Source: Heliocidaris erythrogramma
Lineage: Eukaryota; Echinodermata; Echinoidea; Camarodonta; Echinometridae
DNA: 64,000 bases
Direction: 5' to 3'
Assembly (NCBI GenBank): GCA_025617745.1
Contig: CM046853.1
Span: 31,299,313-31,363,312 of the forward strand
Notes under the pieces: model-generated
Seen by the model: only the letters and a program-made list of their open reading frames with translations
Told to the model about the DNA's origin: nothing
The model's database searches: none
Shown here: positions 11,116 through 22,000 of the stretch, in pieces
Position numbering within the stretch: position 1 is the stretch's first letter
Layout: each line of letters opens with the position of its first letter
Made by a program: the position numbers and the translations under genes

Positions 11116-11666
11116 GGTATTGTATTTGTGGTTGTTTACGGCACATTTAATACCAACATATTTAACAATTACGTAATGGAGGCAGCATATGGTAAAATAT
11201 CATCAAGCTTGGCCATGTTAATTAAAATTGACCTAAGACAATTGGATTTGAAATTATATGCACAATTCAACAATATTTAGAGAATGGATTATTTGCGATG
11301 TGCATATTTCTTTTTGAATTATACAATGTTCAGTTTTTATAAGCAATTATGAATGGGAGGGTCTATGGAGCTAATGCAAGTACAGGTGTATTGTCAATCC
11401 TAAGTGTTTTGAATATCATTAACTTTGATTCATTTATGAAAATGTCAATTATTATGCAGTTTTAATTGAAATTTAAACAAAGTTTAATGCCAGTATCAGT
11501 CAGGACTAACCCCCCCCCCCCCCCCCTCATAAAATTTATTTTTTGGCCTTGAAATGTTGGAATTCAGTACATGTAATTTTTTAACAGAAAATTAGTTTGG
11601 GACTCGAAATGTAGAAATTTGGATATAAAAGTGTAAATGTACACTGTACATTCTCCCCCCCCCCCC

Positions 11667-11697
<31 letters not shown>

Positions 11698-12419
11698 TGT
11701 CCCCAAGAAGATAGTAGTGGGACCCTTTTGTTAAAGTTCATTAGCAAATTATCAATAGAAGCCAACTGTATGTATAGACCACCTCTGATCTGTAAAACTT
11801 GCTTAAACCTATCACCCCTTTCATAAACCCCACTTGCACATAATAACAGCATAGTAGCATTATAGAGAAGTTTATGAATGGAAGCTCATCATTTGTGAAT
11901 GCATTATTTCAGTGCTGCTATTATGTGGATGATACATGTGGCCACATCATTGTGAAAATTTGGGTTTATGAATGGGATTGTGCAGACATTCAATGTCCCA
12001 CCCTGTTGGGTCCATGATCGTGGGGTCAAAAGTCACTTGATTTCCAGCATGAAGTGGGATTTGTGAAAGCATGCTTTGTAAGAACTAATGCTTCTGTTAT
12101 TTGGCGTCCACATAATCTGTAAACACAGTTTTATTGCTTTGTAAAATATGCAATTTTAGTGCACAAATTACATGTACGGTGTACCTTCTTGTTTTAGCAC
12201 GGGTTTGTGAAAGGGGTAATCATTTCTTAATGTTTTTGTGAAATTAGAGGCAACACATGATAAGAAACCTTTGTCCGATGTGACAAAGTGACCTTTAAAC
12301 AAGAAATGCATTTTTAGGTGTATACATCAGTAGGTCAACATGTTCCTAGTTTCCTCGTGTTTTGATCATCTCTTTGTTCTCATGTTATTTGTTTAACTGG
12401 CTCAATATACTCTCCTGCC
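11116..12419. other. Gene-free interval
   Basis: AT-rich sequence with a poly-C run at 11511-11526 and adjoining C and A runs at 11656-11691. No splice-flanked coding segment recognised. Confidence 0.5.
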
Positions 12420-12420
12420 C

Positions 12421-12499
<79 letters not shown>

Positions 12500-12500
12500 G

Positions 12501-12539
<39 letters not shown>

Positions 12540-12640
12540 CTGTCTCTTCCTTTGTCTCACCTCTCTCTTCCTCTGTCTCATCCTCTCTCTTCCACTCTCT
12601 TCTTCTCTTTTTCTGTCTCTCTCTCTGTATGCAATTCTTT
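12420..12640. repeat. CT/CTGT microsatellite
   Basis: Tetranucleotide ctgt followed by long (ct)n with few interruptions. ORFs on both strands are Ser/Leu or Arg/Glu artefacts. Confidence 0.95.
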
Positions 12641-12719
12641 CCATTCTTGTTTTGTTGAATTCTGTTTACCGGTATTTCCCTCTTAAAATTCTGTCAGTTT
12701 TTGTTTCCTTTGTTTCATT

Positions 12720-12753
12720 TTTTTTCTCTCTCTCACTCTCTCTCTCTCACACT

Positions 12754-12786
<33 letters not shown>

Positions 12787-13464
12787 ACAGAGTCTTGTAT
12801 TGCTTTACTTCCGAGGTAGTCCGAGGACAAGTATTGTTCCTCTATTGTTCTTCCGTCCTCGGACAGTCGACGGAATAAAGCACAAATTCATTGTTCGACG
12901 TTCGAGGACTATTGTCCGGCTTCCGAGGACCATTGTTCTCATGATTTTTTTTTTGTTCTCTGTCCGAAAATGTCCTCGGACATACGGCTAAACACGCCCA
13001 CACACACACACACACAGACACTTCTCTCTCTCTCACACACACACACAGCTCTACATGGCTTTACTTCCGAGGACAAGTATTGTTCCTCTATTGTTCCTCG
13101 TCCTCGGACAGTCGACGGAATAAAGCACAAATTCATTGTTCGACGTTCGAGGACTATTGTCCGGCTTCCGAGGACCATTGTTGTCATGATTTTTTTTTTG
13201 TTCTCTGTCCGAAAATGTCCTCGGACATACTGCTAAACAGACCCACACACACACACACACACACACACGCACGTTTACATGGCTTTACTTCCGAGGACAA
13301 CTATTGTTCCTCTATTGTTACTCGTCCTCGGACAGTCGACGGAATAAAGCACAACTTCATTGTTCGACGTTCGAGGACTATTGTCCGGCTTCCGAGGACC
13401 ATTGTTGTCATGATTTTTTTTTTGTTCTCTGTCCGAAAATGTCCTCGGACATAATGCTAAACAA

Positions 13465-13498
<34 letters not shown>

Positions 13499-13505
13499 CC
13501 CTCTC
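12720..13505. repeat. Three ~220-257-bp tandem units separated by CA microsatellites
   Basis: Units beginning ctttacttccgaggac occur at about 12802, 13059 and 13283. Each contains cgtcctcggacagtcgacgg, cattgttcgacgttcgagg, gtccggcttccgaggacc, and tctgtccgaaaatgtcctcg. They are separated by (CA)n runs (around 12750-12788, 12998-13050, 13242-13270 and 13469-13497). The many cgagga/tcctcg motifs can pair within a unit. The ORFs shared by all three units follow the repeat and have no recognised homology. Confidence 0.9.
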
Positions 13506-13619
13506 TCTGTCACTCCCTTTCTTGTCTCTCCCTCTCTATGGCTCTGTTTGATCTTTTTATACCTCTCTTTGTCATACTGTATGTATATCGTAACAACATT
13601 TTATAATACCTACACTCCT

Positions 13620-15223
13620 GTGTCTGCATATATCTCTCTCCCTCTTTCTTTTTTGCCTTTCCCCTCATGTCTGTTCAATTGTTCATACATCTGAGTCACA
13701 ACCAGAAATAGTTTGAACTCCCAGGAGCAACAATTTTTTGTGGTCTCTGAAGATACACATTTGAGGTTGGAAAAAGGAAGTGTTGACCACATATCAAGCT
13801 GTTTGTTATAAACACATCATAAATGGAGCAATGAGAGATCATTTTCAAACAAAGGAATATATCCTGTATATATCCTCCACACATCATTACTGAACATGTT
13901 ATGGATGCACTTCCTCTTCGTAATTTGATTTGAAATATTCAATTTTTATGTACAGTAGGAGCAGGCCTACTTTCTTTCCTCATTTGCATTTTTGGAAGAA
14001 TGATACCCTTGCCAAATAACTGATAAGTTCTAGAGATAACACTCTGGTCAGGAAACAAAAAAACAGAAAACACATAGGAGGGTCATTCTATGTGAGATCA
14101 CCCAGTGGGTCAAACCCTACCTCCCTTCAAATTGGCCCGAATTTTGGCCAAAAATGGACACCTTTTAAAAATTTTGAGAATTCTTAGAATAACAGTTAAA
14201 GAGCAAATCACAAATTTTCTGTGAAATCTCAATTTTCCAAACACGTATATATACATGTACAAAGTATATACATGTCGATGGGCTAGTCCATGCATGTACA
14301 CTGTATGTCAGCAAATTGAAGAAAGATGACAAAATTGGGGGGGGGGGGGGGGGTATCAGAGGGTAGTTGCTTGAAGTATACAATGTTGAATCATTTTCCA
14401 TATTGTATGGCTGCTTTATTTTCAATTGAAGTTTAACCTTCTAGCGTAACAATCAAGGATATGTTTTACAACATGTACATGTAGGGCTAATCTCCAAAGA
14501 AATCAATGTGGGCCTACATGTACGTATATAAAGCTCATAGACAGTTTTGGTTACAAAAAGTAAATTGGAAACAAACATGTTAAATATAGTCGCACGTTGT
14601 TCTTGAATCAGAAGAGGTTTGTACGAGATCATGCGGGATTCCCTCGAAGATTTCTGGTGAATTTTAGTATAAATATCTGTAAGGAACACTAGATCACGGC
14701 AACATACTGCCCTACACTGGGAACTTTCCACCCAACTGCACCTCGCGCAACAGTCTCGGGGCTTCACATGGAGATAGCATGTGTGTCATTGTGTGTGGTA
14801 TACACATAATCCTAAGTTTTTGCACGCGTTATAGTGTATACTGCACACTGCCGTTATTAGGAGTTATAAAACGGGTTCAAGAATGTAGCCATCCTGATTG
14901 GTCAAATAACACCACGTGACCGTGCAAAAAAAAGTGATAACATACGGCAAAAAGGCTCTAAACCACTGATGAGCTGCGCGTACGCGTACCTCTGGTGCGT
15001 GCAAACTTAAAACGCAATGAAATCGCGTAGTTTAATTGTCATTTTAGCGTAGGGATTACATGCGCGCACTGAAACGCGCATGACTTTTGTTGGCTGCGCT
15101 TCTGTGATGTCATCCAGGAAAGCAAATGGCAGCCTCCATGACTGTGCGACTCTTGGCGTTTCTATGGGGTTCGTAACCATTTTTATAGACTTCATAATCA
15201 TATTGCTGACCCGTTTTATAAAA
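13620..15223. other. Gene-free interval
   Basis: Short ORFs only, with a poly-G run at 14337-14353. Nothing recognised. Confidence 0.5.
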
Positions 15224-15391
15224 CTATTAATACATGGTTGTGAGTTCGTGCGTTAATGCGATCTGGCAACACGCAGGTTTTTATCGTGGTGTCAAACACA
15301 CTCGGCTTGCGCCTCGTGCGTATAGTACACCACGATAAAAACCTTTGTGTTGCCAGATCGCACCAACGCACTCCCAAGCATGTATTAATAG
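15224..15391. mobile_element. Foldback/MITE with ~65-bp arms
   Basis: Left arm actattaatacatggttgtg ... gcgatctggcaacac ... ttttatcgtggtgt is matched by acaccacgataaaaacc ... gtgttgccagatcgc ... catgtattaatagt. The loop is about 35 bp. Confidence 0.85.
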
Positions 15392-17517
15392 TATATTTAT
15401 ATATCCCTGGCCCGGTATATGAATTATTTTTTACCTTGCATTTGGTTCATACTCCACTTTAGGAGGTGAAATATTCACAGCATCTTAGTATTGGTAGTAT
15501 CTTGCTATTTATAAAAAAAATTCCAAATAATCTGACAAAAAGTTTTTGAGGGCTTACCAGGAAACTAAACATTACCTTTCACAGAACAACAATGACTACA
15601 TTGTACATGTAGTCCTATGTATGTGAGCTCTTTCTCATCTTAATTATCACTAATTTATCTTACTACTCAAGTGAATGAAGATGAAGATTGACACACATAT
15701 TTTTGTGTTGAAGTCATACATCTCTTTTCATTTTTTGCTTTCACATGTATACATGTACTGAACTGACATACCTATACATATGTGTTGCCAAAATAACATA
15801 TATGTACATGTAGACCTACATGTGTGTGTGTGCAGTAATGCGCTTGCACCCTAATGACTTTTTACACATACATGTATGTGACATGTTTGTGAAGGTACAT
15901 GTATGATATGAGCCTATTATTTGGTGCTTTTGTGTGCCCCAGACATGTGCATGTACATGTATGTAAGACATTGGAAGTGTACAGGCTATTTTTACCCTAT
16001 GAGGTCGTATACGATCCAATAATAATGAGTTGCTTCGAGGGAGGACGCTGAAGGTACTGTAAGTGTGGGTTTGGGTCAATATATCCATGTGAAAGAGGAA
16101 CTTGGGTGTTGGAGGTGTTAGGTTGCACAACCAAGGAGTTATCACAACTCCTTGGCACAACGTAAACCGTTGGAGTTCATGTCAGGTTATACTTGGCCTG
16201 AAAGTTCATTTGAGGTCATACATGTGCAGCCTGAACCTCCCTCTGACAGTACCAAGGCCCCCCTCTAGGGCCAGGTTGCATAAATAGTTGTAATCTGCAC
16301 CCACTCTGGTATGTCAACTCAGCTGTTCCTTAGCAGTTATTTATGGAAGTGCATTGTGAAGTTACTTCGTTGTTGCAAATCAAACAAAGAAGGTATAATA
16401 TATGCTAGCCTTGCAGTATGCTTGTTCAAGTGCATGTAGGGTTACACCAGGGAAGTGTTAGAGAGACCATTCAGTATAGTTTCTTGAATGTACAGGCTGC
16501 ATACTGTGTACTTAACCCTTTGAAAAATTATATCTATCATCATTAAATACACCAGCAACTTAAATCTACAATGTAACTTTTTTCTAGAAGCTATTCATGG
16601 ATGCCTAACATGGTTCCATGACATTTGCTCCTGTCACAATTGTCCGGTCTAACTTTGACATGTTAATCCTAAACCTAAAGCTAACCCTAACCCTAATCCT
16701 AATCCTTATCTTCACATTGTCATTAACAAAAAAAACGTATCATAAACTGGACCTTAACCTTTGACTTTTCGAGATATGGACCGGAGGAGCAAATGTCGTG
16801 TCACTGCCTAACATGGGGTGCGAAGGATAACACTTGTGATTCCAATTCTATTATGTTAAAAAAATAATGATATTGACTGTTAAAGCTTTTGTTTTGGTAC
16901 ATCTTTAATTTAGTGTAGCCTGTATATTGTTGCCTTATACTGGAAATGTAGACTTTTCTTCATCACAAATTGGTTTCTCCCTTATGGTAGACGTGTACAT
17001 ATACTGAATGTTAATCTGTGTTACTATACTTAGTAGTAGTAGTAGAAGTAGTAGAGTTTGATCTGTTAGTCACAGATGGACATTTGACACATTCTGAAAG
17101 TTTGAAGGTCTGTAGAAAATAAGTATTTTCTTGAAGTGAAGAAAGCTGTTTTATGTTTCATTGTGAAGGGCATCACTAAAGGAGTTGAAACTTGATATTT
17201 GGTTGCTATTTTTACCTACTAAAGTTATAATCCTTAAAATATTCAATGCCTCAGAGGGACAAAATGCCTACACTGATCAGGCTTGGTAGTGCATGTAGTA
17301 GTATTGTGGATTTTAAGTGCAGAGGGGATGACAACTCTCCTCTAAACAGGGTCTCCATTAGGCCTAGTCTCCATTTAACATCTTAGGGATAGAGGGTTTT
17401 CCACTGGAACATACATGTAGCCTGCATCTGTGAAATAGGGGAGGGGCACATTAACACACAACAAAGCCTTCAGCCATCCCAAGGGTTAGATTCACATTGG
17501 CTCGATAAGCAGCCATT
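15392..17517. other. Gene-free interval
   Basis: Contains a degenerate telomere-like stretch (ctaaccctaaccctaatcct, about 16681-16700) and a tag microsatellite at 17032-17056. No supported gene. Confidence 0.5.
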
Positions 17518-18801
17518 TTTATGCCTCCGCCCACCGAAGGTGGGTGCCGGAGGCATTATGTTTTCGGGTTGTCCGTCCGTGCGTCCGTCCGTGCGTCCGT
17601 CCGTCCGTCCCACTTCTCGTTACCGCGATATCTGAAGAATCATTTGAGGTAGGAACCTCAAACTTGGTACTAGTATGTATCCCCATACGAAGATGAACTG
17701 ATTAGATTTTGGGGTAAGTAGGTCAAAGGTCAGAGGTCACAGAGTTCAATTTACATGAAATTACATAAGAATTCTTGGTTTTTAGCACCGTTACCGCGAT
17801 ATCTCAAGAACTATCTGAGGTGAGAACTTCAAACTTGGTACCAGTATGTATCCCCATAGAAAGATGAACTGATTAGATTTTGGGGTAAGTAGGTCAAAGG
17901 TCAGAGGTCACAGAGGTCAATTTACATGAAATTACATGGAATTACTGGTTTTTAGCACCGTTACCGCGATATCTCAAGAACTATCTGAGGTGAGAACTTC
18001 AAACTTGGTACCAGTATGTATCCCCATAGAAAGATGAACTGATTAGATTTTGGGGTAAGTAGGTCAAAGGTCAGAGGTCACAGAGGTCAATTTACCTGAA
18101 ATTACATAAAAATTCTTGGTTTTTAGCACCGTTACCACGATATCTCGAACTGTTTGAGGTAAGAACTTCAAACTTGGTACTAGTATGTTACCGTATACGA
18201 AGATGAACTGATTAGATTTTGGGGTAAGGAGATCAAAGGTCAGAGGTCACAGAGGTCAATTTACATGAAATTACATAAACATTATTTGGTTTTTAGCACC
18301 GTTACCCCGATATCTCAAGAACTGTTTGAGGTAAGAACTTCAAACTTGGTACTAGTATGTATCCCCATAGAAAGAGGAAGTGATTAGATTTTGGGGTAGG
18401 TAGGTCAAAGTTCAAAGGTCACAGAGGTCAATTTACATGAAATTACATGGAATTAGTGGTTTTTACCACCGTTACCGCGATATCTCAAGAACTATCTGAG
18501 GTGAGAACTTCAAACTTGGTACCAGTATGCATACCCATAGAAAGATGAACTGATTAGATTTTGGGGTAAGTAGGTCAAAGGTCAGAGGTCACAGAGGTCA
18601 ATTTACATAAAATTACATGAAATTACTGGTTTTTAGCCTTGTTATCAAATATTTCTAGTTTTATATGAAAATGAAATGAAATAAATTTTTCTGTCTCCTG
18701 TGCATTTTAAGTGAAAAGATTTGTCATTTTGTTGGACCAATCCTTTTTAGAGTGTACATGTATGCCATACATTTCCAATCTGGTGATGGCGGAGGCATAA
18801 A
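17518..18801. mobile_element. 1.3-kb inverted-repeat element with six ~172-bp tandem units
   Basis: Ends are tttatgcctccgcc and ggcggaggcataaa. A hairpin (cccaccgaaggtggg) and a (cgtc)n run (17569-17611) lie at the left end. About six tandem units follow, each with cgttaccgcgatatctcaag, aacttcaaacttggtac, gaactgattagattttgggg and an AGGTCA cluster. No transposase-like ORF is visible, so it would be non-autonomous. It lies just 5' of the first coding exon of the F-box gene. Confidence 0.85.
17720..18610 (+). promoter_or_regulatory. Six DR1-type AGGTCA clusters
   Basis: Clusters lie at 17720-17744, 17891-17919, 18061-18089, 18230-18258, 18402-18430 and 18582-18610. Copies 2, 3 and 6 read AGGTCA-A-AGGTCA-G-AGGTCA, followed by AGAGGTCA. 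Copies 1, 4 and 5 have one or more substitutions. AGGTCAAAGGTCA is the classic DR1 target of RXR heterodimers, HNF4 and COUP-TF (established). Whether any receptor binds here is unknown. Confidence 0.45.
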
Positions 18802-18975
18802 TTCCGACCGCGTCGAATATTCATCTAGTTTTCTACTCAGCCAATTCCACTCTTCATATAAAAAAAACTACTTTTATATGTACAGTGAGAGTAATGTACT
18901 AAAAAGTTTTCCACACTCCCCCCTCCCCTCCCCCACTTTCATGGAAATTAAGTTTATTCTGTCACCTTTCTTTTT

Positions 18976-19046
18976 ATGTCTTTTCAGATTCGGACGGATG
19001 AAGAGGCTATGATTAACCAAAGGTTACCTAAGGAAGATATACTTAG
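18976..19046 (+). CDS. FBXL20: FBXL20 coding exon 1 (start of F-box)
   Basis: Encodes IRTDEEAMINQRLPKEDILR, aligning with the SDEAVINKKLPKELLLR region of FBXL20. It ends AG (phase 2) before GTAGGA. The conserved reading covers 18988-19046. The ATG at 18976 adds MSFQ with a poor Kozak context (T at -3). An internal ATG at 19009 has G at -3 but would drop the conserved acidic residues. Confidence 0.88.
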
Positions 19047-22000
19047 GTAGGAAATTCATCAAACTCTTGTAGAAACATAAGTCACTAGTGCAGTTGACTC
19101 CTTATTATACCAATTCCCATTGTTTTAGTTTTTGTTTTTGTTTTCATTTTTTTGATAAGCTATCATACATTGTACAACAACAAAAAAGTTAGTATTTGCA
19201 TAGCATTGCTAAAATATAAACACAGTCTTATAACATTTATACCTGTACTGCAATATAATACATTTGTGTATGTTTCTCTTTGTGATTTTGAATAAAATTA
19301 TAATTATGCCATTATTAAAGTCATCATATTTCCCCTTTTCATGTTTGAAAAATAAAAACATTAGATTGATATGTGCATGTATGTTCAACAGACATTCATG
19401 AAGATTATGTTAAATCAATGTCTCTGTGCGCCAGTGGATTTGTATTCTCCTAGATATGTTTGCTAACTTTTCTCTTTATGTTTTGCAGGATATTTTCATA
19501 TCTTGATGTAGTCAGCCTGTGTAGATGTGCTCAAGTATCAAAGGTAGGTTGGTGAACGTTCAGCAATGAGCTTAATTGTATGTTGCACAAACGTTTAAAT
19601 GAAAGAGGACAAAATCCATTATGTATGGATGCTCCATTGGTCATTAGCATTGCTCTTAAGCCATCATACATAAATTTCCCATTCTTTGTCAGGATCAGGC
19701 ATGCTCAAAAGGAAACCCTTCTCTTGGTCTTTGTGAGGTGTAATTGCAAGCGTAGTAAATCTGTCACAAATTCACACTACCTTTCGTCTCCTCTTCTGAG
19801 AGCTTCAAGGGCTATATTACACTCGTATTACTGTACTTCACATAGAAATGGTACCCTAGCTGTTAGCTCTCAGCAGATTATGTGTACATGTTTCAGTGCA
19901 TACAGTTGGTTGAGAGCCAGAAGGGCATTATGTCTGTATTAAACAATATGAGTTAATGCCCCTCTGGCTCTGAGTCTGATCTGAGCAGACAATTTTGATG
20001 GTTATAGCACACCTGTTAGTCCAGGGAGCACTTGAGCACCAGACATCCTGTTGCTAGCTTGCTATGACATTAGATCACAGATGAGTCCTCATTTTTATGG
20101 AGACAAGTGTTGATATTTGGAGCAAATAATTATCAGTGTAGTTCATGCTAATGTGAACAAGTTGTTGTGCTGCTAAATGTGTATATCAAGTTAATTATGT
20201 TCATTGGGCCGTACAATAATCAACATTTAAAAAAAATCCATATTAATAACCTTATAGCTAATTAGACATTCATGACTGTTCTTTCTATAAATATAATTCA
20301 TTTTGGATTCTTTCATTCTTACAAAACTTCATGTTTGAAGTTATTCTAGATGTTATAATCAATAAACACTGAACTATGAATCACGCATTGTCTCAAAGAA
20401 ACACGAGACAGCACTCCTTGTGTACTCTTCTAGAATTGAGCCTCTCCTAGTTCAGATCAATATATGCTTTTAGATGTATGCAGAGCACAGATTGCATATC
20501 ATCCATATATGACAGCTTCACAAAAAGATTTCAGTATGCCTTACACAAGTTGTATTTCAAGATATAAGGTTGAAGCTTCCGCCACCGTGATAAAATGATA
20601 AAACACAGCAGGGAGAGGAGGAAGGATCATTATCATACTAATGGGTACATATGTAGATGGTGGTAGTGGTTGAGGGGATTGAGTGCATGTAAGGTTTTTC
20701 CGCAGGGATGATCAGGGATATTGTATTTTTAAAGTATTATAAATTCTTCTGTCGAGAGAAGTTGATAATTCCCACCACAAACTGTTGTGTTGATCCAAAA
20801 TTTAGAAAGTTGATGGAGTGTCTCAAGATTCTACTCTCCCTCACCTCCCCCTTCCCTCCTCACCTTCCTGGCTCTCATTCACTCTCTCCTCTTCACGCGT
20901 CTACTCTCTCCTCTCTTGTCCTCACTCTCTCCACTCCTCTCCTTCCTCAATTTTCCAGCCATCCCCTTCCCCCCTCTCGCTCCTTTCTTCTCTCCCTTGT
21001 CTCTCACTTCTCCTTAGTAATTTATTCTCCTACCTCCTTCCTCCTCTCCCTCCTCTCCCTCCTCTCTTCTCCTCTCTTCTCCTCTCTTCTCCTCTCTTCT
21101 CCTCTCTTCTCTCTTCTCCTCTCTTCTCCTCTCTTCTCCTCCTCCTCCTCCTCCTCCCTCTCCTCTCCCCTCTCCCCTCTCCCCCTCTCCCCTCTCCCCC
21201 TCTCCCCTCTCCCCTCTCCCCTCTCCCCCTCCCTCTCCCCCTCCCCTCCTCCCCTGCTCTCCCTCTCCACTCCTCTCCCTCTCCACTCCTCTCCCTCTCC
21301 CCTCCTCTCATCTCTTTCCTCGTGGTCTACTTTATCAATCTCTTCTTTTCTCCTAAACCTTTTCAGCACACCTTGTCATATTTTCTTTTTACTCTATCCT
21401 CTTCTTCCTTCTCTCCCCATCTATCTCTCCCCTCCCCCTCATTCTCTTTCTCCCTCTCCCTCATTCTCCATCTCCACTTCCTCCTCTACCTCCTTAACAC
21501 ATTCTGTCCCTTCTCTCCCTCTTACCTTGATTATTGTTTCTATTTTCTTTCTTTTTTTTCTTCATTTGTTTGTCTGTAATACTCCTCCTTCAGTGATTCT
21601 CTTACTTTCCCCTCTCACTCCATCTCTATTTTATCTCCCTATTTTCAAAAATTGTCATCTGCCTTTTTTCCCCTTCCATTTGCTTTCAACCCTCTTCTTC
21701 TTGTCAAAATATTGAGCTTCACTTTCTTGATCCTGAATACTTGAATAATATAGTGATGTTTATAATGCTCTTTATCTTGGGTGTATACCCTGTCAACTTC
21801 TATGTGATTGGTAATGCCGGGAAATATACATGCATTATGCAGACTTAACATGTGTAGTATATAATGCATTTGCAGCTGCTCGAATTTGCCCATTTTGAAG
21901 ATAAATGTAAAAGATTGATGGTGAAAAGAAAATAGGTTTGATAAAAAAAACTGTTGTTCATTTTTTATTTTATATGTATACTGTAGATGAGTGCACATTT

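Noticed and set aside
12362..12658. ORFs on both strands in CT microsatellite
   Set aside because: Low-complexity SLSLSL / RERERE translation of (ct)n.
16660..16705. Telomere-like ccctaa repeats
   Set aside because: Only two or three degenerate copies; too short for an interstitial telomere block. The same holds for 8267-8285.
20708..21715. 335-codon ORF, the longest in the window
   Set aside because: Ser/Leu/Pro composition is dictated by a polypyrimidine tract inside an FBXL20 intron; no domain and no splice context.
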